From: Clavelina lepadiformis
Lineage: Eukaryota; Chordata; Ascidiacea; Aplousobranchia; Clavelinidae
Length of the DNA: 64,000 nt
Direction of reading: 5' to 3'
NCBI RefSeq assembly: GCF_947623445.1
Contig: NC_135241.1
Location: 1,552,501-1,616,500 of the forward strand
The translations under genes were made by a program, and so were the position numbers. A model generated the notes under the pieces. That model ran no database searches. It saw nothing but the letters and a program-made list of their open reading frames with translations, and was not told the origin of the DNA. How positions within the stretch are numbered: the first letter of the stretch is position 1; each line of letters opens with the position of its first letter. Shown here one piece after another: positions 53,072-64,000 of the stretch.

Positions 53072-56000
53072 ATGTCATTAAACAATTTAATGACGCAAAG
53101 AGAGGAAAACGTCACTGAGAGCATTGTTGCATCTTATACGTCATATTACGGAAGGTAGGTACCAAAAACGATTTCTTAAAATACTTCAAAGCTATGCTTC
53201 TGACTCCATTGAATACTTTAAGTTTGAATGCGCAATTTTAGTGCAAACTCAATAATATAAACGGATGAATTTATATGCAATACATGTGACTTCATAAAAC
53301 CTTATGAGATCTTTTGCTAATCTAATCTTAATCTGAATAATGCTAATTCTAAACCTTTGCTAATCTTTAGCTATCGTTCTAAAACAAATGTAAATAAAAC
53401 AATTGCATGTGGATTACTCAAGACATCGCAGCATTTAAAAGCAAAACAATTTTTAAGTTATATCAATTATAGAGTTTAAATTGAAATCCTTGGATTGTGA
53501 GATAACCTACGTCATGCATAATGTGTGAAATAAAAATTGAATAACAGCGAATGGGGAAAGAATGCACAAGGCGTGGCCAGTACATGCAGCCACGTTCACA
53601 TAAACCATGGCAGTATAAGGCAAGACAAGCCGATAATTAATCATCAAAGTGTATTGAAAGAGATAACAAAATTATTCTTGGTTACGAAATTTATTACACT
53701 ATACTGTATATGGAAGTTAATTTAATTTATAGCAAACACATTTTTTGAATTCTTTTTGCCGTGAGAATTTGGTACCAAAAAACAAATATTGAAAGGAATG
53801 TTTTGCACAATTTCTGAAACTAAACAATGAACCCGAATTTAACATTTTATCCAGGTCCAAAATATCCATATATCACCAACAATATACTTTCCCGTAGACC
53901 TGCTGCTAAACTAAACGCATGGTTGTTTTTCCAGAATGACAAACAGCACAGACACTATTCCCCACCAAAACCAAACGTGGACCAACAAATGGAACACGTT
54001 TTGTTCGTACGAGACTGACCAAGTCTGCGCAGATATTCCACTCAATCAATGCCCTACATGCAGGTTTGTTCGTGTGTTGGCTTATTGGTTGGTTTGACCT
54101 TTATAGACATAGTTGTATGAAAGAACTTGAATTTCGCACTGGAATGACAGATGATTTTACGTTTTACCGGTTTTATTTTATTCTTTTTCAGCCGGTTTTC
54201 CTTTTGGTTATTTTTCACTTTGATTTTTCTTCTTGCCACTTGGATCCTTTTTGTAAATTCTTTCGTCATCCTCTACGTCATCAATGGAAAAGGAGGACGA
54301 AGAACGAGTTTAGAGTATCTCAAGGGGTCACTTGCGGTCACTGACCTACTTACAGGTACAAGGTCAAAGTAAACGGAGACACACCTTCTGTGTCGCGACA
54401 TTCTTTTTTGCGATGCTACATTTTCTGAAAGCTTTTTTCTTCTCATGATGACGTCATGGCAACTGATGACCGTTTAGATATTTGGAAATAGTAAAGTGAT
54501 TCGAAACTGACTTAAAATAAATCGCTGAAGCTTATGAATGCAAGGAAGCAGGTTTCATAATAGAAAGTTATTGAAATCACGTGCGTCACCATTTTGTCAG
54601 CAATTGTTATTCAGCTGTATAAGGAACTGAATGATTGACGAAGAAAATCGAAACCAAACCAGCCTTCCTCCCGCATTTATTTACGGCTTTTATATTTAGC
54701 TGTCAATTTATACTCTTCAGTTTCTATCATGTTGAGTCGACCATTGTTGTTAAAATAGTCACTTTGGAAGCGAATCAGTTTCGTTAATTGTTTATAATTT
54801 TGTTTCCGCATTTTTATAGGAGTGATGTTGGTTTGTGGAACTTTGCCTAATATTGTATGGACGACCAAACTCACATCAAGAGAAGTATATTTCAAGACCA
54901 GGAAAGCAGCAGATACACCAGTCGCAGTTATAGCAGCATCATGCTTTATGCTTCTCTTGACTTCAACTCTTTATCACCTCCTACTGATGAGTTACAACCG
55001 CTTTGCCGCCATCTTCTGGCCGTCGCCGCAAACAAAGCCTAAAAATTTGGGGAAGAAATTGTTGGTTTTGTGGATTTTTGCCATTCTGGCGGCCTCTTAC
55101 CCTGGTAAGTTGTTAAAATGTTTTCGCCAAACCTTATTTTCAAATGCCCGAAATTTGACTGATTTGAAATGGACTTAGTTATAGAAAGTTTTTCATGTCT
55201 TTAAATATTTCCAGCCTGGTTTCCCGGATCATTTCACTTCTACTACATCTACTACACTTTCATCTATCTGCCCAACATCACAATAAGGTCCCGATATCAA
55301 CTTTACCAGGCTTTTGGACTTTTCACAATTATGGCTGTCCCATATTTGATCATGGTCTGTATGTCAATGTATACAGTAGACACACAAACTTTATAAGAGA
55401 ATGCTTACTGTGTTTAAAACCGATACAAAAATGCGCAAAGCTACAAAAAACAGGCTCGTTCTGTTTTGTGATAATTGTAAAAGTTGTAAATTTATACTGT
55501 TTTTTATGCAGACCAGCTTCACAATAGCGACAGCGATATTGATACGACGCGCCAACCGAAACGCTCGAGAACAATTGAGCGAATCGATCCGGGTTCGAAA
55601 CCAGATAATTCAAAGAGAAAAAGCAGCTTACAAGACCCTGGCTATTATGGAACTCGGGTTTACACTCACTTTGCGTAAGTCAGGTTTAAGCAAAGTTTTT
55701 AATTATGATGCGTCACACTTTCGAAGCATGGCCTTGGTTGGCCAGATTTTACAGCATTTACTTTTTCCCATTAACGCAGAGAATATTAAAGCTTTTGTTT
55801 TTAATAGTGCCATCTTTGATCGTGCTTGCATTGGCTTACACGAAAAACGGTCACTCCATTGCTTTTTTGTTTATGACCTATTGTGCCCTCTGCAACAGGT
55901 CAGTTGAAAGCGTTATCTACCGGGTGCAGACAACTGCCGGAACTGAACTGTGTGATTAGCAATCCTCATAAACGTTAGAACTTGTGAATTATTAACAGCA

Positions 56001-56326
56001 TTAATACGTCAGTTTCTGGTTAACTATATGCACGTAACACTCTAACAAAATCATAGAAACGATTATATTTCACACATGGGGTAGACGCCCCTTTAACTTG
56101 TATAAGTTCTGACTTACCAGTTGACGCAGGCTAATTAATATTTATCCAACCATGGACTTATTAAACAAGCTCCACTTTATAAGTTGTTTCATGTAGCGCT
56201 ATCAACGTCTTGATCTACCGGGCAAGGGACAAAGATTTCCTTAGTTTCTTGAAACGGGTGAAAACCAGGTCAAAGTTGACTTTCAGGCCATCTTTCTACC
56301 AAAGAACCGGATCAACAAGTCTTTAA
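53072..56326 (+). CDS. Atypical rhodopsin-like GPCR, tandem copy 2
   Basis: Eight exons in frame, 394 aa: 53072-53154, 53935-54063, 54192-54355, 54820-55104, 55215-55354, 55512-55674, 55808-55898 and 56197-56326 (TAA). Intron positions and phases (2,2,1,1,0,1,2) match copy 1. The N-terminus has sequons NVT, NST and NQT and the FCSYETDQVCADIPLNQCPT-C motif. Family features repeat: VNSFVILYV in TM1, LAVTDLL in TM2, SYNRFAAI after TM3, FTLTLLP in TM6 and AINVLIYRARD in TM7, with no TM3 cysteine. The tail ends GSTSL, which fits a class I PDZ ligand (T at -2, L at 0). Exon 6 is almost identical to that of copy 1 although exons 3-5 have diverged. The ligand and G protein are unknown. Confidence 0.9.
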
Positions 56327-57887
56327 AAAATAGCAAGATATTTCAACTTGAATTCTGGGGGTTGGCTCCAGCAGGGAGGGAGTCGATCGCCCATCCAAAA
56401 TATCACCGGTTATTATAGAAATATTTTCTGAGTCTTACTGGGTCCAATCAGTTCATCGTAATGGATTTAACTTGTATCAAACAAAATCTGAATTTTATTG
56501 CTCAACGCTTCTTTCGTTACATTTATTTAGTGCAAGTATAAATGCAATATTTATACTTAAACAAGTGTGCAGTGCCCAACCTATTAAGCTAAATGGGACA
56601 ATGATTTATAAGTTACTTTTTAAGCATCTATTGTTTAGTTACCCCAACCAAGAAGCGTTGTGGGCACCCCTACATTATTTTATATTGCCCTGTTGTATTC
56701 ATTGCATCTGAAATAAAGTTGACAAATAACCGAATCGGGTGAAAAGAGTTTGAGGGGTTCACAGCCTTGCTTGAACCACAACATCAGTTCAAAAGATGTC
56801 ATTATTAATTGCTTTGCTGAAAACGGCCACCGCAAACCCACTTTAATGCTGTGAAAATGCATTTAGTTACATCTTGTTTCTATATTTGTGAATTTTCGAA
56901 GTTTTGCTTGTTTTCCGAGTGTCTCTGGTTATTGTATATATGTGATTGCATTTTTTATACATAACTGAAGGTTCTAACACTCCCCCTCCCTAGTGTAACA
57001 CATTTTTCTGGCTCCTTTGCCGCTTTGAAAAAGCAACTTTGTGCCATATCGTCGATTGTGTATCGCGTTGTATTTCGTTGCATTCGCGTTACATAATACT
57101 GTATGTGAGCTTCATTATTTGACTCAATGTTTTTCCGAACTCATGTCATAGTTAGTATTGTTATATCATCTATCAATAACAAAGCCCTTTAAAGTGCTGT
57201 TGTCTCACGTTGTCTGTTGTCTTTTAGCAGTTTCTTTAGTCTATCCTTTAAAATTCTTAGACTTAAAGCTGAAATAGATCAATTTTATAATTAGCACTTG
57301 TCTTATACTTTATCAAGCGGAGGGCATAATGCTTCAAAATATTGTTTTGCAAGCTGTTGCAACCCGTCTTTATACGGAAATAACGGTTTAAAGTTTGTTT
57401 GGGGAAACTTAAAACAAAAATTGCGTAAACGATAAAACGGACGCAAAAATAAAATTGAGTCAAATCATGAAAAAATGCTTAAAAAATACTTCCACTTTTA
57501 AAGGTTTCGGTCTTACTTCAAGTTACGTGGTATGTTGCAAGATGGCTACCAGTATATAAGACAAGACGAAGATGTTCATTTCCAGCCAACTTTAAGGAAG
57601 TAGCTGAGATAACCAGGACGTCAAGCAATAGTTGCATTTGAACAATTATCAGCAAAAAAACAACAACTTGCTAAGCTCTTATCAAAACACTATTTTGTAT
57701 GTTTTTTAATTTAGTGCAAGGTACGGAAGCTCCATACATATACATAAGCAGAGAAACCATTTGAGCAGAAGTTGGTTAGTGTATAAACGTTTCTGTTACT
57801 TCTAGACTTTTAGAAAATTGATAAAACAAATACGAGAGTTTAAGACAAACCTCAAATAGCAAAAGAGAGATACATTTTCAAAGCACA
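56327..57887. other. Spacer between GPCR copies 2 and 3
   Basis: 1.5 kb without recognisable receptor exons, repeats or mobile elements. The right end holds the promoter of copy 3. Confidence 0.5.
57553..57560 (+). promoter_or_regulatory. TATA box of GPCR copy 3
   Basis: tatataag, in the context agtatataagacaagac, lies 335 bp upstream of the start codon at 57888. Confidence 0.45.
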
Positions 57888-60079
57888 ATGACGCAAAGGA
57901 ATGACGTCAATTTTAATGTTTTTACTTCGACAAAGACACTAAACTCGAGGTAAGTTGATCGAACTATACAAAATGTTTTTCGCGTATCAACCAATATATG
58001 GTCATTTTCACATTATCAACATCTTGTTGCTTTTCGCATTGTGACTGTACAAAAACGTTAGGTTAAAACGTATAATATTGCCCACCATTAGCGCAAGCCG
58101 CTGGTTTAACGAAAAAGTATTTTTCAGTGGACATACAAACGTCACGGAAATAAGTGCTCAACAAAACCAAACGTGGACCAACAAATGGAACACGTTTTGT
58201 TCGTACGAGACTGACCAAGTCTGTGCAGATATTCCACTCAATCAATGTTCTACATGCAGGTGAAGGTTTGGTTGAAGTAATTAAATTAATACTGACTTTA
58301 TGTCTGAGTCCAAATTTTACTTAACGTAATTTTTTTCTACATAAATGTTTTTTGAGATAGATTTGAGAGAAAAGAAGACAAAAGAAAATAAAAATAGCTT
58401 ATTGCGTCACAATGACAAGACCCATTTCTATTCTTGCAGACATTACTCGTTTTGGTTATTTTTTACTTTGATCTTTCTTCTGGCGGTCTGGATTCTTTTG
58501 GCGAATTCCTTTGTCATTGCTTACATCATCAAAAGAAAAAGATCGCTTCGAACCAGCCTGGACTTGCTTAAAGGGTCACTTGCGGTCACTGACCTTCTTA
58601 CAGGTACCATTATAAAAATAATTAATAAGCCAACAACAACAAAGCAGTTATCTTTACTGAGAATTGAATTCTAGACTTCCAGCATGATACAAGACACGAC
58701 AGATAGTATTTGTGATGACGAATTATTAAAATGTGACGACACAAAATGAAAAAAGTTTGAAATATGTCTTTATTTCAATAAATTTATGAATCTTTGTCTC
58801 TATGCAGGGATCTTATTGCTCACCACCGCATTGCCCAACATTGCTTGGACAACACGATTAACCTCAAGACAGTTGTACGTCGAAACCCGCAAGTTGGCAG
58901 ACACTCCAGTTGCCATCGTCTCTGCCACTCTTTACTTGCTTCTCATATCCTCAACTCTTTATCATCTTGTCCTCATGAGCTACAACCGCTTTGCTGCCAT
59001 CAAGTGGCCATTGGCGCCTCAAACAGTCAAGAGGACAAGAATCAATTTGTTAGTTTTGTGGCTTCTCGCCTTGGCGGCTGCCTCCTATCCAGGTATATAG
59101 CTGGAGTTTTATTCATAGCTTTCCCAAATGTAAACTTAAAACTTGATCAAAATGTAGAATTTGTCATCAGTAAACTTGTATTCCTTACAGCCTGGTTTCC
59201 TGAATCCTTCCATTTTTACTACATGTATTTCACATTTCTCTTTCTGCCAAACATTTCTTTACATTCCGGTGTCGATTTGAGTAAAGCTGTTGGTCTCTTC
59301 ATTTTGATTCTTTTGCCATATTTGGCCATGGTAATTATATCCAAGCCAGTTTCTATTAAGACGAAAGAGATATTCTTTTCAAATAACAGCTCAATTCGTT
59401 GTTAACTTTATTAATTAACAAGTTTCGTTCTTATTTATTCAGAATGTAATTACAATAGCAACGGCGATACTGATACGACGAGCCAACCAAAACGCTCGAG
59501 AACATTTGAGCGAATCTTTCCGAGTCCAAGAGCAGTTAATACGAAGAGAGAAAGCAGTTCTAACAACGCTGGCGATCATGAAGCTCGGATTCACTCTCAC
59601 TCAAGGTAAGACTCGTTTAAAGAATTCACAAAACTGCAAATAACTGAAATCACTGAAATCTTGTAAATCTGTATTTTGTCCACTTTTTTACTTTTCTTTT
59701 GACCTTTTTAGTTTACTCTAAAAACTTATCTAACTTTCAACTCTTTTCACAGTGCCCACTATAATAGTTCTCGGCCTGACTTATGCGGGGTTCAGCAATT
59801 CGATCGCGTTTATTTTCATGATCTACTGTGCGCTATGTAACAGGTGAGTTGTATAGAATTTAGACGAAGCAAGTTTAATAACAATTGAAGCGGAAATTAG
59901 TTTTTCTCAAAATTAAATAACCATTTTTTTCCTTCAGCGCCATCAACGTCCTGATATACAGGGCCAGAGACCAAGAATTCAAAAAGTTTGTTGCAAAAGT
60001 GTTGGGGAAAACTTTTAGGCGAAGACTAACTTTCAGATCATCTGTCCCATCCAACACCAGAATTACATCAGTTGTTTGA
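57888..60079 (+). CDS. Atypical rhodopsin-like GPCR, tandem copy 3
   Basis: Eight exons in frame, 392 aa: 57888-57949, 58128-58259, 58440-58603, 58808-59092, 59191-59330, 59443-59605, 59753-59843 and 59938-60079 (TGA). The plan and phases are those of copies 1 and 2, with shorter introns. The N-terminus carries NVT and NQT sequons and the four-cysteine motif (FCSYETDQVCADIPLNQCST-C). TM1 LANSFVIAYI, TM2 LAVTDLL, SYNRFAAIKWP after TM3, P5.50 in LLPYLAM, TM6 FTLTQVP (Gln at the tryptophan-switch position) and TM7 SAINVLIYRARD. The tail is basic (TFRRRLTF) and ends TSVV, another class I PDZ-type end. This copy is the most compact and has clear splice sites throughout. Confidence 0.92.
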
Positions 60080-60841
60080 AAACTTTTTCGCTCAATTTGA
60101 ATACATTTCGCTTGCACCAATTTACCATGAAACGTATTTAATTTGGTATTCATTTAAGTATTTATATTTTTTGCTCATTTATTGTTTTTTATGTATTTTA
60201 TGGTTTTTTATAAATATTATACATGTTGTCTTCTTATTTCTTTGAATTTGTTTATTGATTTTATTTGCATCAGTGTATCTTTGTTTCCTGTTGACTATAG
60301 ATTGTCTTCAGTAGACCGAGATAAGTAATTCAATTTTTACAAACTTATGAGGTATCAGACTTGTTTGAAATATTACGTTCCGCTTCTTAATTACAAATGT
60401 GCTTTATTACCCATATAGTTAGCGCTGAGGAATTTTATTAGGTAGCATATATCGCTTTGTTGAGCGGCGACATTTTACGAGCAAAATGATCACAATATTG
60501 ACTCAAAGGTGAAAACAACGCACCGTGTTGTGGGTTTATTTGTTTTTGGCAGAAGAACTGGGATATATAAGAAACTAACGATTACCACAACAGCCACTAA
60601 TTTGCTTCTGTCGAAATTTCATTCAGTTACAAAGAAAAAAACGAGCGAAATTCAACTTTAGAAACGACGCATCAATTACGTTTAATACCGTCGCCGTCGC
60701 ATTTGCACAGAAAGTCGTTTGTTGGTTTCTTTTCCTATGGCACAAAATATACAACGAAGGTTTAAGAGAAATGAGAATCAATCAAATCCGCTCTCACAAA
60801 CAGCAAGTCAGGTTGCAGATTCTTTAGCAAAAAGTTGTCGT

Positions 60842-61243
60842 TTATTGATATGGGGAGTTTTGTTGATCGCTAAAATACCCTGGAGTGTCAATTTGATCCT
60901 GAAATAGTGTATCAAAGTAAACATTGCGTTGAATGTTATTCACGGCTATTTTAATATACAACTTTCTACTCAAGCTTAACTTTCTATTGAAAGGAAAAAT
61001 CCCATTCAAATCAAGTGATTGTGTTAAACCTGATAAAGTTCCAATGGATTCGATGAAAGAGAGTTGATTGAATAGTTTGTGATTTTCTCCTATAGCTTTC
61101 ATCACGTGATAAACATTATGATGGATCATTAATCTTGTTTTGTTGAAAATGAAGAAATATTTGTAGGTTGGTCGTTCAATGTTTTCGTAATCTCTACTTT
61201 CGGAAAACACGAAACATTTCTTCGGTGGTGGCGGGTGCAGCTT
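60842..61243 (-). other. Unrecognised open frame, possible terminal exon
   Basis: The minus strand is open for 133 codons from a weak AG acceptor-like site near 61244 to a TAA at 60844-60842. It reads PPPPKKCFVFSESRDYENIE at its start and LFQDQIDTPGYFSDQQNSPY near its end. The stop codon overlaps an AATAAA poly(A) signal. The first in-frame ATG is well inside, so if it is real it is the last exon of a longer gene, but no upstream exon is apparent. No family is recognised and no membrane segment is seen. Confidence 0.3.
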
Positions 61244-61442
61244 TCAAAGTCGGTTTCGATTGATTATAACGTCATAATTGAAAGGGAAGTGAATGCGTAT
61301 ATAGAAAAGCGCGAAATGCGTTGCGCCAATTCAGAAATCGTAGTTTGAAAAGCGGCAGAAAGCGAGATGTAGGTTGTTCTTGGAACAAGATGGAAGAACT
61401 TACACCAATAACAAGCGACGAAAGTGGCGTTTTGTTCTATTC

Positions 61443-61840
61443 CAGGGGTGGGCAAACTGCCGCTCGCCGGCATGTTTTTTGTGGCTCTTCTAGTCGAATA
61501 GTAAAATTCCAAAAAAATTGTAAAGGTTACCAAGAGTACTGATTATGAACGTTTCTGTCTATTTTTTTCTTTATTTAGGCCAGCATTTCGTTTATGACGT
61601 AACACTAGACATAGAATCCCACATCGTTTTCAGGTATAGATTCTATACTCAATGGCAAAGGTGGTCAAAGTACGCCTCGCCGACATGTTTTTTATGGTCC
61701 TTCTAGCTGAAAAGTAATATCCCAAAATGACTACTAATCATATAATAACCAAATTGACAATCATTACTGATTTTGCGGCTCGCTGGTGTTTATAGTTTTC
61801 CGCAAGTGACTCTTTCATTGAACAAGTTTGCCCACCCCTG
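61443..61840. mobile_element. hAT-type non-autonomous element with internal duplication
   Basis: It starts CAGGGGTGGGCAAACTGCCG and ends AAGTTTGCCCACCCCTG; the inverted ends match for about 15 bp. Perfect 8-bp target duplications ttctattc lie at 61435-61442 and 61841-61848. The first ~75 bp recurs, diverged, from about 61652 (ggtggtcaaagtacgcctcg, then catgttttttatggtccttc), so the element grew by duplicating its own left end. No transposase. Confidence 0.93.
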
Positions 61841-62089
61841 TTCTATTCCTTCACTGTGCGTGTAATTATGAGTTGCTAAAACTTTGTAGAAAAAAATCAA
61901 ACCCTCCTCGTGCGATGACCCAGTTGTTTGTTTTTATGACGTCACAGAAAATCAAAAAACAAACCTTAGTGCTTTAAAAAGTCTTTCAAGCGTAACGGCG
62001 CTTGAACTCGAAAACAAAAATCACTCAGCCTCACGTGAAGTTTCATTTAAAGAAATTTCCGACAAACGCCGACTCCATACGGAAGCAAG

Positions 62090-62090
62090 G

Positions 62091-62176
<86 letters not shown>
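62090..62176 (+). repeat. GT dinucleotide microsatellite
   Basis: About 43 GT units with a single interruption (gcg) near the left end. It is probably highly variable between individuals. Confidence 0.97.
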
Positions 62177-62177
<1 letters not shown>

Positions 62178-63071
62178 AGGGGGATATACTTCCTTACACG
62201 TGGGAGCTAAACAGGAAAAGTTTTAGATGTAAAGTTGGTTGAAGATGAGGCTCAAGATGTTTCGCTTCTAGTTTAATATCATCCGGTTCATAAGTTGAAG
62301 GGAAAATTGTTGTGGTTGGTTAGTCACTGGAAAGCGCGCAAAGTCAACTAATTCAGAATTGTCAGTCTACTGCGGTTTACTTGTGCTTGACGTCAACAAA
62401 TACTTCAGCTTGAGATGGCGGTGATATCAATTTAATTAATTTTGATGAGAATAAGCTTTTGTGGCCTAAATGCAACACGATCGGTGAATCATAAAACCCA
62501 AAGATTTTCCTTCCGTTACTTCCTTAAGAAAACCCTTCCTTACTTTTATGAAATGTTAATGAAAATAGAAGTGGCATAATATGAAACAATCGCTTTGCTG
62601 TAAAAATAGAAGTTCCGTATTTTCTCATTTCAAAGGTTATTCAGAAATTAATTTTGGAAAGGTCAATGCATGAGATAAGGGCGTTTTAGGGGAATCACCG
62701 GCAAGAAAACTATGAAACTGCGTCAATCAAAAGGCAGAAATAATTCCGGTACTTTTACCCATCCATAAAACAGTAGCAATCGAGCGTAAAGTGCGGACTT
62801 TGTCACACACAGCACGGAAATAAACACACGTGTTGTTTCGAGTTAAAATTACGTGATATATTACGCATGAAATATTCCAGAGCAAAACAACCACTCAGTT
62901 GACGTTATAGAAACGGATGCTATCAGAGATTTAACGGAAATAGGGTCACCGTTGATTGACAGCTGCTACCAAATGAGATGCGTTTTATCACGTGTCTTAC
63001 GTCATCAGCGACGTTAGGTCAACTGAGTACACGGCGGTTCATTGAAAGCATTTGACAAATATTGAAACATC

Positions 63072-63079
63072 TTTATAAG
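63072..63079 (+). promoter_or_regulatory. TATA-like box of GPCR copy 4
   Basis: tttataag lies 237 bp upstream of the start codon at 63309. Confidence 0.35.
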
Positions 63080-63308
63080 CAGGAAGTAAAAACTGTGGCT
63101 ATATGTTACAATCAAATACTATTTTCATAGCAAAATACAATTTGTAATGTTCACAACTGTTTAGCCACCATATGGTAGACATTTTAACGCCCTGTTGAAC
63201 GACACCAACGTGTTTTCGGGAAAAGTTCGCTGACCCCACGCGTCTGTTTTCAGTTTTCAGATTTTTAAGACTTTGCTCGGCAACAAGTGTGCTAAGAACA
63301 CATAATAA

Positions 63309-64000
63309 ATGCTGATGGACAACGTTGGGAAAATTAATTTTGCTGAAATTCCTGCCACGGATCCGGTAAACAACGACAGGTGAGTCAGTTTACGATGTCT
63401 ATGGAATATTCTTGAAGTCGCTGTACATGCGCTCTATGACGTACAAGCTTGAAGTACGTTTACAAACTCTATTATCGCGTCATAGTCCGGCGGTGGTTGC
63501 TTTGATTTATGCGTCATAATTTTGGACTTTGCAGCGTAGTGGCAAACAGCACAGAAATTATCCCCCTCCAAAACCAAAAGTGGACCAACAAATGGAACAC
63601 GTTTTGTTCGTACGAGACTGACCAAGTTTGTGCAGATATTCCACTCAATCAATGTCCTACATGCAGGTGGGTGGTGCGTTGAAGTTGATTTTGAAGCATA
63701 ATCGCTGTTTATATGACAACTACAGTATATACGTAGTTGATTTTTCATACAAAAACATGGTGGATTTAAAATTGTGTGTGTGGATTGTGTAAATTCAACA
63801 GGTTGTGAATTTACTGTAATTTGGATTTAATAATTTGACGATATGATTTTACGTCAATCATAAATGATGACCGACCGTAAAAAATGACTTTTTTACAGCC
63901 AATACTCATTTTGGATCTTCTTCGCTTTAATTGGTTTTCTTGCAATCTGGATTCTTTGCTCCAACTCCTTCGTCATCGCTTTCGTCATCAACGGAAAGAG
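63309..64000 (+). CDS. Atypical rhodopsin-like GPCR, tandem copy 4 (cut by right edge)
   Basis: Three exons are visible: 63309-63379, 63535-63666 and 63899 onward to the window end inside TM1 and its following loop. Phases match the other copies (2, 2). Exon 1 could start at either of two close ATGs (63309 or 63315). Exon 2 encodes the four-cysteine motif FCSYETDQVCADIPLNQCPT-C and is nearly identical in DNA to exon 2 of copies 2 and 3. However, the NQT sequon of those copies is NQK here, so one N-glycan site is lost; an NST site remains. TM1 reads CSNSFVIAFVI with N1.50 kept. The rest lies outside the window. Confidence 0.88.

Larger units (their letters stand above)
60080..63308. other. Spacer between GPCR copies 3 and 4
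   Basis: About 3.2 kb. It contains an unrecognised minus-strand open frame (60842-61243), a hAT MITE (61443-61840) and a long GT microsatellite (62090-62176). There are no receptor exons. Confidence 0.55.

Noticed and set aside
62002-62226. Open frame across the GT microsatellite
   Set aside because: The frame exists only because a GT repeat has no stop codons (Val-Cys runs).

Overview
This window looks like a compact, AT-rich, intron-rich invertebrate chordate genome. I infer an ascidian tunicate such as Ciona: animal-specific genes (liprin-beta, ZC4H2) have many short introns, they sit beside a beta-glucan-recognition gene pair typical of invertebrates, and there is a lineage-specific tandem GPCR family. 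The species is inferred from gene content and style only; no marker locus is present. Splice structures were derived by hand from GT/AG sites, reading-frame phase and remembered family sequences. Every multi-exon model called with confidence keeps frame across all junctions.

Left part (1-12 kb, all minus strand). The first two exons of a secreted CBM39-like beta-glucan-recognition protein run off the left edge. They are followed by DPM1 (7 coding exons, 242 aa), ZC4H2 (5 coding exons, 219 aa) and a secreted GH16 beta-1,3-glucanase-like protein (9 coding exons, 398 aa) that keeps its catalytic EIDLLE motif. The CBM39 and GH16 modules, often fused in invertebrate GNBP/beta-GRP proteins, may be on separate genes here.

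Middle part (12-46 kb). A 71-residue protein (17326-22629, +) has a signal peptide, a Thr/Ser/Ala-rich core and a hydrophobic tail, so it looks like a tiny GPI-anchored mucin. It is split by a 5.1 kb intron carrying a hAT element with a 116-bp satellite inside. An intronless, divergent ADP/ATP carrier (23922-24851, -) looks like a retrogene. A complete liprin-beta gene (26039-35239, -; 21 exons, 869 aa) has a coiled coil and three SAM domains. One extra coil-like segment in it does not fit the frame. From 35.2 to 46.8 kb I see mainly non-coding DNA with MITEs, a perfect hairpin and a few weak candidate exons.

Right part (46.7-64 kb, all plus strand). There are four tandem copies of one rhodopsin-like GPCR gene. 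Three are complete (395, 394 and 392 aa) with the same 8-exon plan and intron phases; the fourth is cut by the right edge. They share a four-cysteine N-terminal motif and unusual versions of the class A switches (NRF for DRY, T-L/Q-x-P for CWxP, NVLIY for NPxxY), and they lack the usual TM3 cysteine. Exons 2 and 6 are far more alike between certain copies than the rest of the genes, which suggests gene conversion.

Mobile DNA consists of five hAT-type non-autonomous elements starting CAGGGG (four with clear 8-bp target duplications), one pogo/Tigger-type MITE with TA duplication, possible tRNA-derived SINEs, and several local duplications. I saw no CRISPR array, rRNA gene, convincing tRNA gene or retrovirus-like element.
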